A stretch of 55,820 bases of DNA from Oscillospiraceae bacterium (GTDB lineage Bacteria; Bacillota; Clostridia; Oscillospirales; Ruminococcaceae): NCBI GenBank assembly GCA_017408395.1, contig JAFQUQ010000056.1:1-55820 (forward strand), given 5' to 3'. Made by a program: the position numbers and the translations under genes. Numbering within the stretch: position 1 is the first letter of the stretch; each line of letters begins with the position of its first letter. This document shows positions 33,780 through 41,958 of this stretch, one piece after another. Under the pieces are notes generated by a model. It saw nothing but the letters and a program-made list of their open reading frames with translations, did no database searches and was not told where the DNA came from.

Positions 33780-34745
33780 ATGGCTGATATTATTTCAATA
33801 GGTGAAATGCTTATTGACTTTACTGAAAATACGCTTGAAAACGGGGAAATAAGCTACAAGAGAAACGCAGGCGGCGCTCCTGCAAATGTTGCCGTTATGG
33901 CTTCAAAGCTTGGCGTATCCTCAGGCTTTATCGGAAAAGTCGGCAAGGATATGTTCGGACAATATCTTAAACAGGTACTTGTTGACAACGGCGTTGAAAC
34001 CAACGGTCTTATCCTTGACAATAAATACAGCACTACCCTTGCTTTCGTAGGAAAGAATGAAGACGGTGATAGGGATTTTGTCTTCTACCGCCAGAACGGT
34101 GCAGACGCAAATTTAAACTATAAGGAAATTCGGCTTAAGCTTATTGACCAGTGCAAGCTTGTTCACTTCGGCTCGCTTATGCTGACAAATGAGCCTTCAA
34201 AATCTGCCGCTATCGGTGCGGTTGAATATGCAAAGGAACACGGAAAAATCATTTCTTATGACCCCAACTGGAGAGAACGCCTGTGGGAGTCAAAGGCTGA
34301 GGCTGTCCGTGCTATGCAGAGCGTTCTCGGTCTTGTTGACATTATCAAGGTTTCCGAGGATGAGCTTCAGATAATCACAGATTTAGGAAATATGATACCT
34401 GCCATTGCAAAGCTTCTTAACACGGGTATCAAGATTATTTGTATTACACAGGGCGCAAAGGGCTGTATTATCGCTTCAAAGAAGGGTATCGAAACACTCC
34501 GTACATTCAAGGTCGATACTATTGATACTCTCGGTGCAGGTGACAGCTTCTTCGGTGCGTTCCTTGCACAGATCGTAAAATCCGGCAAGACCATTGACGA
34601 GCTTGAAATGTCCGACCTCAAGGCTTTTGCTACCTATGCAAACGCCTGCGGCTCTTTAAGCTCCACAAAACAGGGCGCTATCCCTGCTATGCCTACCGAC
34701 GAGGAAATCAAGACACTTATTGCAAACGGCAAGATACTTCAGTAA
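33780..34745 (+). CDS. PfkB-family sugar kinase, fructokinase type
   Basis: 321 residues. N-terminal GEMLIDF, the first PfkB signature GGAPANVAVMASKLG, and the second signature DTLGAGDSFFGAFLA with catalytic Asp. Phosphorylates a ketose, most likely fructose, in the cytoplasm. AAGGGGG precedes the start. Monocistronic with its own promoter and terminator. Substrate is from family resemblance only. Confidence 0.9.
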   Translation: MADIISIGEMLIDFTENTLENGEISYKRNAGGAPANVAVMASKLGVSSGFIGKVGKDMFGQYLKQVLVDNGVETNGLILDNKYSTTLAFVGKNEDGDRDFVFYRQNGADANLNYKEIRLKLIDQCKLVHFGSLMLTNEPSKSAAIGAVEYAKEHGKIISYDPNWRERLWESKAEAVRAMQSVLGLVDIIKVSEDELQIITDLGNMIPAIAKLLNTGIKIICITQGAKGCIIASKKGIETLRTFKVDTIDTLGAGDSFFGAFLAQIVKSGKTIDELEMSDLKAFATYANACGSLSSTKQGAIPAMPTDEEIKTLIANGKILQ

Positions 34746-34750
34746 ATATT

Positions 34751-34782
34751 AAAGCTCCGATGAAAAAACATCGGAGCTTTTT
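34751..34782 (+). terminator. Terminator between PfkB kinase and the convergent AraC gene
   Basis: Perfect 12-bp stem AAAGCTCCGATG/CATCGGAGCTTT with an AAAAAA loop; T-tail on the plus strand, usable weakly on the minus strand. Confidence 0.88.
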
Positions 34783-34789
34783 GTGTATA

Positions 34790-35575
34790 TCAGAGCATTC
34801 TTCGGAATTCGGTGGGAGTCTGACCGTATCGGCTCTTGAACTGCCGCATAAAATTATACTCGCTTTCATATCCGCACTTTTCCGCAACTTCCTTTATGGT
34901 AAGGTTTGTTGAGGACAGCAGCCGTTTCGCCCTGTCAAGCCTGCCCGTTATCACATCCGTCATTACGCTTACACCGAACATTTTCTTGTATAAATGCTGA
35001 AATCCCGAACGGCTCATCCCCACCTCTGCCGCCATTCCTTCAACATCGGGCACAGTTTCGGGCATAGTGTAAATTCTTGTGCGGAGCTGTGTGAATTTAT
35101 AGTTCTTTTCAATGAAGGACTCGGAAGAAGCCGCAGATTTAAGCTTAATTATCCTGCTCAGTTTGAGCAGAAGTATCTCAATATAATGACGCTCGATTTC
35201 CTCGTGGAAGCTGTCAGCGGCATAGTGCTCATAGGCAAGGATATGCATTATGTGCGAAAGCTCCTCGATATTACCAAGATGGATTACCGTATTTTCGGGT
35301 ATTCCCAGCTCTTCAAAGCGTTTAAGGTCGTTTTCGTCCGCTTCAAAATACATCCAGTCGTCGGTGTAAATTTTCTCTGCGGCATAATATTTACAGGGCA
35401 TTTCAGGAGAAAAAGTAACAAACGAATTCTTTTTTACCTCCTGCCTTTTACCGCCTATCTCAAAAATCGCAGGAGTCTTTACAAGCAGAAATAATCTGCA
35501 TCCTGTGCCGTTTGGTCTGTCCATTGCAAAATCGGAATCGTGGGAATAGTTATAACCTATTGAGCCTATCTTCAT
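34790..35575 (-). CDS. AraC-family transcriptional regulator
   Basis: 261 residues. An N-terminal cupin-like ligand domain (RLFLLVKTPAIFEIGG, FVTFSPEMPCKYY) and a C-terminal pair of helix-turn-helices: GMAAEVGMSRSGFQHLYKKM and IKEVAEKCGYESEYNFMRQF ending TPTEFRRML. GGAGG seven bases before the ATG at 35575 fixes the start. It lies directly downstream of the GH43 gene on the same strand, with its own promoter. It is the best candidate to bind the TTGCAYAAAAAGTCA motif found at its own promoter and upstream of GH43 and GH5. Confidence 0.92.
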   Translation of the reverse strand: MKIGSIGYNYSHDSDFAMDRPNGTGCRLFLLVKTPAIFEIGGKRQEVKKNSFVTFSPEMPCKYYAAEKIYTDDWMYFEADENDLKRFEELGIPENTVIHLGNIEELSHIMHILAYEHYAADSFHEEIERHYIEILLLKLSRIIKLKSAASSESFIEKNYKFTQLRTRIYTMPETVPDVEGMAAEVGMSRSGFQHLYKKMFGVSVMTDVITGRLDRAKRLLSSTNLTIKEVAEKCGYESEYNFMRQFKSRYGQTPTEFRRML

Positions 35576-35592
35576 ATTCTGACCTCCAGTAA

Positions 35593-35636
35593 AAAAAGTC
35601 ACATCACAGTTTAATTATACAGTAATGTGACTTTTT
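35593..35636 (-). terminator. Inverted repeat enclosing the AraC promoter -10: GH43 terminator and possible operator
   Basis: AAAAAGTCACAT/ATGTGACTTTTT form a perfect 12-bp stem, with a T-run on the minus strand just after the GH43 stop. The 20-nt loop contains the TATAAT of the AraC promoter, so terminator and promoter occupy the same DNA. Confidence 0.7.
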
Positions 35637-35642
35637 ATGCAA
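35614..35642 (-). promoter_or_regulatory. AraC-gene promoter overlapping a regulon motif
   Basis: TTGCAT, 17 bp, TATAAT on the minus strand. The -35 and following bases are TTGCATAAAAAGTCA (35628-35642), identical to the motif upstream of GH43. Binding here would cover the -35, suggesting autoregulation. Confidence 0.65.
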
Positions 35643-35646
35643 GAGT

Positions 35647-36999
35647 TTATTTCATAAACACAAATGATTTAAGCTCAAAAAGATTGCGTCCTTTAAAGAA
35701 TTCACCTGTCCAGCCCTGATAATCGGTAGAAATTTTAAAGTAAACAGCGTGACGTCCCGTAACATTCTTTACGTTAGTGTTTACAACACCGCTGTCACGG
35801 CCTATTGTGCAGACGCCGATTTCTTCGCCGTCCTCGGAATCAATGAGGATGTGCATTCTGCAATCACAGCCCAGACCGTTTACAGACGCAGAAAATTCCA
35901 TTGTCTTACTTGAAAAATCCTCTCCGAAATCGAAGTATTTGTACCCGATAACACAACCGTCGGTGATGTTTGCAACAACACGCTCAAACACGTTTTTCTC
36001 CGTTACCATAGCATTTCCGTCCTTTAATACGCAGGCAATTTCCGCAGGTGTGATCCTGTACGGTGACAATGATTCCTCAAATCCGAGAGAGGTCATTTCA
36101 ACTGTCGGGATAGTACCGTCAGGAAGAATTTCTATCCTTTCAACGCAGGCACGTCTTGACATTATCGTGCCGTTTGTCATACGGTGATAGAAAATGTACC
36201 ACTGACCTTTTATGCACGCAATGGAGCCGTGGTCGTTGCCGCCCGGATAGTCAACACCGTTGTCAACAATGTAACCTCTGTAAGTAAACGGACCCGTAGG
36301 CTTGTCCGAGGTTGCGTATGCAAGACGGCTGCCCTGCTTCGGAGAATAAATCATATAGTAGGTGTCCCCTACCTTACGCATTGAAGCCGCTTCAAAGAAA
36401 AGACTTTCCTTTTCGGTAAAACCGCCTTCTTCTCTCAGTTCGATGGGGATAAAATGCTCAATGCAGCTACCGTCAATAATTTCGTACATATTATCGCTGT
36501 TTACTTCCGCCATAAATGAACGCTCAAAACCGCAGTAAATATAAGTTCTTCCGTCGTCGTCAACAAGCACCCCGGGGTCGATAAACCAGCCGTTGCAGCA
36601 AATTTCATCGGGGATGGTGTATTCATACTGCGACACAAGTTTAAACGGTCCTTCCGGCTTGTCGCTTACCGCTACACAGCCCTTTGAGTTGATGATGTAC
36701 GCATAAAGATAATATTTGCCGTCCTTTTCAACAACATCGGGAGCGTAAAGATAACAGCTGTCATCTGTCCACGGGGTATCGGAAGGATGGTCACGGTCTG
36801 CCCTGACGTGAAAAATATCACCGTGGCACACCCAATCGTTAAGATTGTCAACGGAAGCGCTCCAGCATTTGAGTACATAATCGCAGAAGCTGTCTGAGCC
36901 TGCCCTGTCGTGTGAGCCGTAAACGTAAACCCTGTCACCGAAAACTCTCGGTTCGCCGTCGGGGATATATTCCCATAATGGAAGATAAGGATTAGCCAT
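35647..36999 (-). CDS. Glycoside hydrolase family 43 protein
   Basis: 450 residues, no signal peptide. Five-bladed propeller with an N-terminal NPYLPLWEYIPDGEPRVFGD, the Asp-containing WFIDPGVLVDDDG, and the acid Glu in SLFFEAASMRKVGDTYYMIYS. A beta-sandwich, possibly CBM-like, occupies about the last 120 residues. Members act on arabinofuranosides, xylosides or galactans; substrate not fixed. Promoter at 37033-37061 with an upstream activator-like motif. Its product is cytoplasmic, so it handles imported oligosaccharides. Confidence 0.88.
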   Translation of the reverse strand: MANPYLPLWEYIPDGEPRVFGDRVYVYGSHDRAGSDSFCDYVLKCWSASVDNLNDWVCHGDIFHVRADRDHPSDTPWTDDSCYLYAPDVVEKDGKYYLYAYIINSKGCVAVSDKPEGPFKLVSQYEYTIPDEICCNGWFIDPGVLVDDDGRTYIYCGFERSFMAEVNSDNMYEIIDGSCIEHFIPIELREEGGFTEKESLFFEAASMRKVGDTYYMIYSPKQGSRLAYATSDKPTGPFTYRGYIVDNGVDYPGGNDHGSIACIKGQWYIFYHRMTNGTIMSRRACVERIEILPDGTIPTVEMTSLGFEESLSPYRITPAEIACVLKDGNAMVTEKNVFERVVANITDGCVIGYKYFDFGEDFSSKTMEFSASVNGLGCDCRMHILIDSEDGEEIGVCTIGRDSGVVNTNVKNVTGRHAVYFKISTDYQGWTGEFFKGRNLFELKSFVFMK

Positions 37000-37032
37000 A
37001 AAAATCCGCCTCTCTTTTTCTTTGTTGTAATG

Positions 37033-37098
37033 ATTATATCAGATTACGCTTGTTTTTTCAATAACATTATAAGCATAAACAACTGACTTTTTATGCAA
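37033..37098 (-). promoter_or_regulatory. GH43 promoter with upstream regulon motif
   Basis: On the minus strand: motif TTGCATAAAAAGTCA (37084-37098), 22 bp, -35 TTGAAA (37056-37061), 17 bp, -10 TATAAT (37033-37038). The same geometry occurs before the GH5 gene. Confidence 0.75.
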
Positions 37099-37101
37099 AG
37101 C

Positions 37102-37129
37102 TTGATTTTAAACCTGAATGTGCTATAAT
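37102..37129 (+). promoter_or_regulatory. Promoter of the small membrane protein gene
   Basis: TTGATT, 16 bp, TATAAT with extended TGC. It is divergent from GH43; the regulon motif ends 4 bp upstream of this -35. Confidence 0.65.
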
Positions 37130-37150
37130 TAAGGTACGGGGTGAGAAATT

Positions 37151-37534
37151 TTGAAACGTATTCTTTACACGCTATGCCAGTGTACCTGGGGAATTTTACA
37201 GACTCTCATCGGTGCTGTTGTTTTTATGATTTTTATTAAAAGAAAGCATTATTTTTTCAACAGTGCAGTTGCAACGGAATGGGGGCTGAACTGCGGCGTT
37301 TCACTTGGTCTTTTTATTTTTGTGGATGATGAAAAAGAGCTTATGCCGCACGAATACGGTCACACTATACAATCCTTGATTTTAGGTCCGTTTTATCTGT
37401 TGGTTATCGTCCTGCCGTCGTTGTTCTGGGCAGGTCTGCCGATGCTTAAGAATATGCGTAAAAATAAAAAAATACCCTACTCATTTTTGTATACGGAAAA
37501 ATGGGCTGATTATCTCAGCCGTAAGCTTAAATAA
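37151..37534 (+). CDS. Membrane protein of unknown function with an HEYGH motif
   Basis: 127 residues. Two hydrophobic segments (ILQTLIGAVVFMIFI and LGPFYLLVIVLPSLFWAGL) flank a short loop with ELMPHEYGHTIQS. HEYGH fits an HExxH metal site, yet the protein is far smaller than a normal metalloprotease. Starts at TTG behind GGGGTGAG. Divergent from GH43. I recognise the pattern from uncharacterised Firmicutes proteins but no function. Confidence 0.6.
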   Translation: MKRILYTLCQCTWGILQTLIGAVVFMIFIKRKHYFFNSAVATEWGLNCGVSLGLFIFVDDEKELMPHEYGHTIQSLILGPFYLLVIVLPSLFWAGLPMLKNMRKNKKIPYSFLYTEKWADYLSRKLK

Positions 37535-37620
37535 TCTGCTGTTTTGAAATATTCATTTTATTAACTTTTTATAAAGAATTCAGAATTTGACAAATGGTAT
37601 GAGAAAGGAAAATTCAAACT

Positions 37621-38124
37621 ATGTTAGAATTACGAAAGATGAATTATGAAGATGTAGTGGAGCAATGGAAATATGTCACTGCATTGCCTTCAAACGAAAA
37701 TGGTCTTACAAATCCATACGAGGGAATATCCTTTGATGAATATAAAAACACAGTATTGCCAGAGTTGATGATGCACGAAAAACCAATCAATATGCCCGAT
37801 TGGTTTGTACCAGAAACCTTTTACTACTTATGGGATAATGACACACTTATTGGAGAGTATAGAATTAGACACTATTTGACAGATGCTCTGAAAGCAGGTG
37901 CTGGTCATATTGGATATAGTATTAAAAAGAATTTTAGAGGTATGGGCTACGGAACAAAGGGATTAACCTTAACTTTAGAGTTGGCAAAAAAAATTGTTCC
38001 GGAAGAAGAAATATACTTGCGTGTGTTAAAAAACAACATTCCATCTTTTAAGGCAATTTGCAGCAATGGTGCTTATATTGCAGACGAAGATGACACGCAT
38101 TACTTAATGAGAATCAAAAAGTAA
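37621..38124 (+). CDS. GNAT-family N-acetyltransferase
   Basis: 167 residues. Acetyl-CoA-binding motif A is GAGHIGYSIKKNFRGMGYGT followed by LELAKKI; the C-terminal strand NIPSFKAICSNGA matches the usual N-P-x-S-x-x-x-x-x-x-x-G region of RimJ/RimL-like members. Target unknown. Base use is more AT-rich than the flanking genes (many A/T-ending codons), so recent transfer is plausible. AGAAAGGA precedes the start; terminator follows. Confidence 0.85.
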   Translation: MLELRKMNYEDVVEQWKYVTALPSNENGLTNPYEGISFDEYKNTVLPELMMHEKPINMPDWFVPETFYYLWDNDTLIGEYRIRHYLTDALKAGAGHIGYSIKKNFRGMGYGTKGLTLTLELAKKIVPEEEIYLRVLKNNIPSFKAICSNGAYIADEDDTHYLMRIKK

Positions 38125-38164
38125 AAGTATAATTTGGTACACAGTTTCCAATTATCATTAAGCT

Positions 38165-38200
38165 CCCCCAAAAAGGAAATAACCTTCTTGGGGGTTATTT
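38165..38200 (+). terminator. Terminator after the GNAT gene
   Basis: CCCCCAAAAAGG/CCTTCTTGGGGG stem with one mismatch, followed by TTATTTT. Confidence 0.8.
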
Positions 38201-38246
38201 TATGCCACTCTACTTTAAGACAGCAGAATTTTTTTGCAAAAAACTA

Positions 38247-38296
38247 TTGACAAGTGTATATACGGTTGATATAATGTATATAACGTATATATACAA
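38247..38296 (+). promoter_or_regulatory. Promoter and operator region of the GntR-ABC operon
   Basis: TTGACA (38247-38252), 17 bp, TATAAT (38270-38275). The spacer carries GTGTATATAC, and TGTATATAACGTATATATACA (in part self-complementary) follows the -10. These are plausible sites for the first gene's own repressor, as in YtrA-type operons. Confidence 0.7.
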
Positions 38297-38311
38297 TCTA
38301 CGAGGTGCACT

Positions 38312-38695
38312 ATGGACATTATAATAAGCAATTCATCGGGAGAGCCTATTTATCAGCAGATTTCCGACCAGATAAAGGCTCTCATCATGAACGGCACGCT
38401 TAAGGCAGGGGACGCCCTCCCTTCAATGCGTGTTCTCGCACAGCAGCTCAGAATAAGTGTTATCACAACCAAAAGAGCCTACGAGGATCTTGAACGTGAC
38501 GGCTTTATCGAGTCCTACACAGGCAAGGGAAGCTTTGTAAAGGGACAGAACACCGAGCTGCTTAAGGAAGAAAATCTGCGTCAGACGGAAACTCTGCTTG
38601 CACAGGCTTGCGATAAGGCAAAGCTCTGCGGAATCGGCCTTGACGAACTGAAAGAAATTCTTGAAATTGTTTACGGAGGCAACGGCAATGATTGA
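38312..38695 (+). CDS. GntR-family regulator, YtrA type
   Basis: 127 residues. N-terminal winged helix with GEPIYQQISDQIKALIMNG, GDALPSMRVLAQQLRIS and TTKRAYEDLERDGF, with only a short C-terminal tail and no effector domain, as in the YtrA subgroup that represses ABC exporters. GAGGTG precedes the start. Its last 8 bp overlap the ABC ATPase gene. Confidence 0.92.
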   Translation: MDIIISNSSGEPIYQQISDQIKALIMNGTLKAGDALPSMRVLAQQLRISVITTKRAYEDLERDGFIESYTGKGSFVKGQNTELLKEENLRQTETLLAQACDKAKLCGIGLDELKEILEIVYGGNGND

Positions 38696-39566
38696 TTATG
38701 AAAATGCTATCGAAATAAACGGCCTGACTAAAAAATACGACGGTTTTACTCTTGATAATGTAAGCTTTAATGTGCCTAAGGGCAGCATTATGGGCTTTAT
38801 CGGACAAAACGGTGCAGGCAAGACAACTACTATTAAAGCGCTTCTTAACATTATCAGACAGGACAGCGGTACAATTAAAATTTTCGGTATGGACAACGTT
38901 GAGCACGAATACGAAATCAAGGAAAACATCTCCGCCGTGTTTGACGAAATTTCTTTCCACGACGCTTTCAATGCCGTGCAGTTAAGCAAGGTTTTAAGAG
39001 GCATTTATAAAAACTGGGACAACGATGTTTACACAAATTATCTTGAAAGATTTGCTCTCCCATCAAAGAAAAGCATCGGACAGTTTTCCAAGGGTATGAA
39101 AATGAAACTTCAGATTGCTGCGGCGCTTTCCCATAACGCAAAGCTGCTGATTATGGACGAGGCTACGACAGGTCTTGACCCTGTTGTAAGAAACGAGATA
39201 CTCGACATCTTCCTTGAATATTTACAGGACGAGGACCACAGCATTTTAATGTCCTCACATATCACAAGCGACCTGGAAAAGGTTGCTGACAGCGTGACCT
39301 TCATCGACAAGGGCAAGCTTCTTCTTTCAGGCTACAAGGATGATGTTCTGGAAAATCACCGTGTCATCAAATGCAGCAAGTCTGATTACAAGAACATCGA
39401 CCCACAGGACATTGTAAGCGCTCGCCTTTCCGATTTCGGTGCGGATGTTATGATCTCCGACCGTGAAAGCTGTGAAAGAAAATATTCAGGTCTTGTTTTT
39501 GATAAGACCACCCTTGAAGAAATTATGCTCTACTATGTAAACAGAACCAAGAAGGAGTGGAACTGA
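38688..39566 (+). CDS. ABC transporter ATP-binding protein
   Basis: 292 residues. Walker A GQNGAGKTTTIK, signature FSKGMKMKLQIA (a variant of LSGGQ common in the drug/lipid ABC-2 group), Walker B LLIMDEATTGLDP and switch His in SSHITSDL. Powers the two permeases downstream. GGAGG nine bases before the ATG at 38688. Coupled to gntR by overlap. Confidence 0.93.
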   Translation: MIDYENAIEINGLTKKYDGFTLDNVSFNVPKGSIMGFIGQNGAGKTTTIKALLNIIRQDSGTIKIFGMDNVEHEYEIKENISAVFDEISFHDAFNAVQLSKVLRGIYKNWDNDVYTNYLERFALPSKKSIGQFSKGMKMKLQIAAALSHNAKLLIMDEATTGLDPVVRNEILDIFLEYLQDEDHSILMSSHITSDLEKVADSVTFIDKGKLLLSGYKDDVLENHRVIKCSKSDYKNIDPQDIVSARLSDFGADVMISDRESCERKYSGLVFDKTTLEEIMLYYVNRTKKEWN

Positions 39567-40300
39567 TGAAATCGCTTATTTACAGAGAATTCTTCCTCTA
39601 CCGCAAAAGCGTTTTTACTGCTCTCGGCGTGTTTTTCGGTCTTATTGTAATGGGTATCCTCATTATTTTAAGTATGCAGTTCGGTAATCTTGCAAAGGCA
39701 ACAGCCGACCTTACAACAGACCTCGGCGGCAACATTTCCACCATACTTACATATATGCCGGGAATGATTTTATTTGCAATTCCCCTTGGTTATTTTGAAG
39801 TGCTTGACACGGATTTCTCATCAAAATGGATGCGTTTTCAGTACGCTTCACCTGTAAACGAAAGCAGACTTGTGCTTTCCAAGCTTTCTCTTATCGGAAT
39901 TCTGACGGTATGCGCATTTGTCGGCTCAATCTTAAACGCACTGCTTTTCTCTTTAATCTGCGATAAGCCTTTTACACAGACTACACTTTCCCTTATTGTA
40001 TTAATGATGACGGTGTTTTCTCTTATTACAATTACCCTGTGTGTTCTCACCTGCTTATTCAGAAAATCAACACCTGCTCTTATCATAGTTTTTGCGGCGG
40101 TTTTTATGACCTTTATAGCACTTTCCATACCTATGCTTGAAAAAGCAAGCGATAATCACGATATTCAGTTTTTTGACATTGAAATGATGATTATGGAAAA
40201 AGTATCGGGCATCGCACCGTTTCTTCCGTTTATACTTGCGGCGGTTTTTGTGCTCGGATATTTAATTATGACAGCTCTTTTAAGAAGGAGGGAAAAGTAA
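39566..40300 (+). CDS. ABC-2 type permease, first subunit
   Basis: 244 residues with six hydrophobic helices (for example VFFGLIVMGILIILSMQF and the final FILAAVFVLGYLIMTALL). The start at 39566 overlaps the ATPase stop by one base and follows AAGGAG. Together with the next gene it forms the membrane part of a YtrA-regulated exporter, substrate unknown. Confidence 0.85.
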   Translation: MKSLIYREFFLYRKSVFTALGVFFGLIVMGILIILSMQFGNLAKATADLTTDLGGNISTILTYMPGMILFAIPLGYFEVLDTDFSSKWMRFQYASPVNESRLVLSKLSLIGILTVCAFVGSILNALLFSLICDKPFTQTTLSLIVLMMTVFSLITITLCVLTCLFRKSTPALIIVFAAVFMTFIALSIPMLEKASDNHDIQFFDIEMMIMEKVSGIAPFLPFILAAVFVLGYLIMTALLRRREK

Positions 40301-41037
40301 TGTTCGGTCTGATTTATAAAGACATTATCGCAAACAAAAAGATAATCAAAATTATGCTCATCGGTCTGTTTCTGATTATCTTTGTAATGAACAGCGCTGT
40401 AAGCGGATATGCTGATGTCGGCGAAAAGAATATGATGTCATATTTTCTTCCTGTTATGTGCGGTCATATCTGCATATATGTCATTATGGGCTGTATTCAG
40501 CAGGAGGTTATCAAAAGAGACGAGAGAAAGCTCTGGGCTTATTACATAACCTCTACTCCCGACGGTGTAAAACAGCAGGTCAGCTCTAAATATCTTTTCG
40601 TGCTTCTTACAACCGTTATCGGATTTTCCCTCTGTATGGTGCTTGACTATGTTACCTCCCTCACCTTCGGAATAATGCCCGAAATGTTTATGAGCCTGTA
40701 TATGCTTATGATGTATGCTGTAATTTTCATAAATGCAGTTGAGATACCATTCGTTATCCGTTTCGGAAACAAGGCAGGCAACAATTACAGAAGCATAGTT
40801 TTTGTAGTTGTGGTTTTTGCAGTTCTGGTATACGCCCTTTTCGGCGATATTGCGGCATTCAGCTCATCGGAAAAGTTTATGGAAATGATCTCATGCTTAT
40901 TATCGGGAGAAGTAAAATCTGCCGGTCTTGCAATTGTGATTGCAGCATTTCCTTACATTGCAGGCGTGCTTTTCTTCTTCTCCTACAAGCTTTCCTGCAA
41001 ATTATATCTTAAAGGAACGGAGTGTTACAATGGATAA
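40300..41037 (+). CDS. ABC-2 type permease, second subunit
   Basis: 245 residues, six predicted helices, beginning MFGLIYKDIIANKKII as in the ABC-2 family (cytoplasmic amphipathic start, then helix). Overlaps the previous gene by one base (TAATG) and the next by eight. The pair is unequal in sequence, so a heterodimer is expected. Confidence 0.85.
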   Translation: MFGLIYKDIIANKKIIKIMLIGLFLIIFVMNSAVSGYADVGEKNMMSYFLPVMCGHICIYVIMGCIQQEVIKRDERKLWAYYITSTPDGVKQQVSSKYLFVLLTTVIGFSLCMVLDYVTSLTFGIMPEMFMSLYMLMMYAVIFINAVEIPFVIRFGNKAGNNYRSIVFVVVVFAVLVYALFGDIAAFSSSEKFMEMISCLLSGEVKSAGLAIVIAAFPYIAGVLFFFSYKLSCKLYLKGTECYNG

Positions 41038-41893
41038 AAAAACAGAAACCAAACGTATAATTATTTTTCTGATACTTGTATTTGCTCTTCAGTCTGTACC
41101 GTTCCTTTTTTATAAATTTATCTACGGCGGTGACGGTACCGATAATCTTTACATAGTCCTCGGCACATTCAGTATGTTTACACCTGCTCTTGCGCATATC
41201 CTTACACGTATCATCACAAAGGAAGGTTGGAAGGACAGCCTTCTCGGAACAAATTTCAGAAAAGCGTGGAAATGGTACTTCATCGGTGCGGCTTCAATTC
41301 TTGTGTTTACATTTATCGGTCAGATACTTCTTTTTGCTGAGTTTTTCCCTGAGTATACCGCAAAGGAATTTTTTGAAGGCGAAAACAGAATTGCAGGTCT
41401 TATCGTCACATTCCTTAACACAGGTGCTTTTGCCATTTCGGGATTTCTTATCTGTATGGGCGAGGAATACGGCTGGAGAGGCTATCTTTTCCCGAAACTT
41501 GAGAAAGTCACAAACATCCCCGTTGCTATTCTTATAACAGGCATTGTATGGGGCGTATGGCATTACCCTAACGGAATTTTTCTCGATGACGCTTCTGCGT
41601 TTGCGGAAATGCTCTTAAACCAGACATTAAGCTGTATTCTCATCTGCCCGTTCTTTGTACTGCTTACAAAAAAATCAGGCTCCATCTACCCTGCCTCTGT
41701 TGCTCACAGCATAAACAACAGCTTTGCCGCATTTATCCTCACCAACAGCAGTATTATGCAGGACGCTGAAAAGCTTGAATCTGCAATGAATCGATCCTCA
41801 ACCTTTGTTACCTATATCAATCTTATTCTGATTGCGGTAATTTCAACGGCTTTGCTTATTTATTTCAAGAAAAAAGAAAACATCTCCCAATAA
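41030..41893 (+). CDS. CPBP intramembrane metalloprotease
   Basis: 287 residues, eight or so helices. The Abi/CPBP motifs are present: EEYGWRGYLFPKL, then WGVWHYPNG, and a later HSINNSF. Members cleave within membranes and some serve in bacteriocin self-immunity. Last gene of the gntR-ABC operon (8-bp overlap, ATG at 41030 after GGAG), which supports a peptide or antimicrobial-resistance role for the whole operon (inference). Confidence 0.88.
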   Translation: MDKKTETKRIIIFLILVFALQSVPFLFYKFIYGGDGTDNLYIVLGTFSMFTPALAHILTRIITKEGWKDSLLGTNFRKAWKWYFIGAASILVFTFIGQILLFAEFFPEYTAKEFFEGENRIAGLIVTFLNTGAFAISGFLICMGEEYGWRGYLFPKLEKVTNIPVAILITGIVWGVWHYPNGIFLDDASAFAEMLLNQTLSCILICPFFVLLTKKSGSIYPASVAHSINNSFAAFILTNSSIMQDAEKLESAMNRSSTFVTYINLILIAVISTALLIYFKKKENISQ

Positions 41894-41894
41894 A

Positions 41895-41937
41895 AAATTG
41901 CTGTACAGCTTCAAATATGCTGTACAGCAATTTTTAT
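41895..41937 (+). terminator. Terminator of the GntR-ABC-CPBP operon
   Basis: Perfect 15-bp stem AAATTGCTGTACAGC/GCTGTACAGCAATTT with a nine-base loop, then TT. Confidence 0.88.
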
Positions 41938-41958
41938 ATAGGAAAGTTTATGAAGAAA

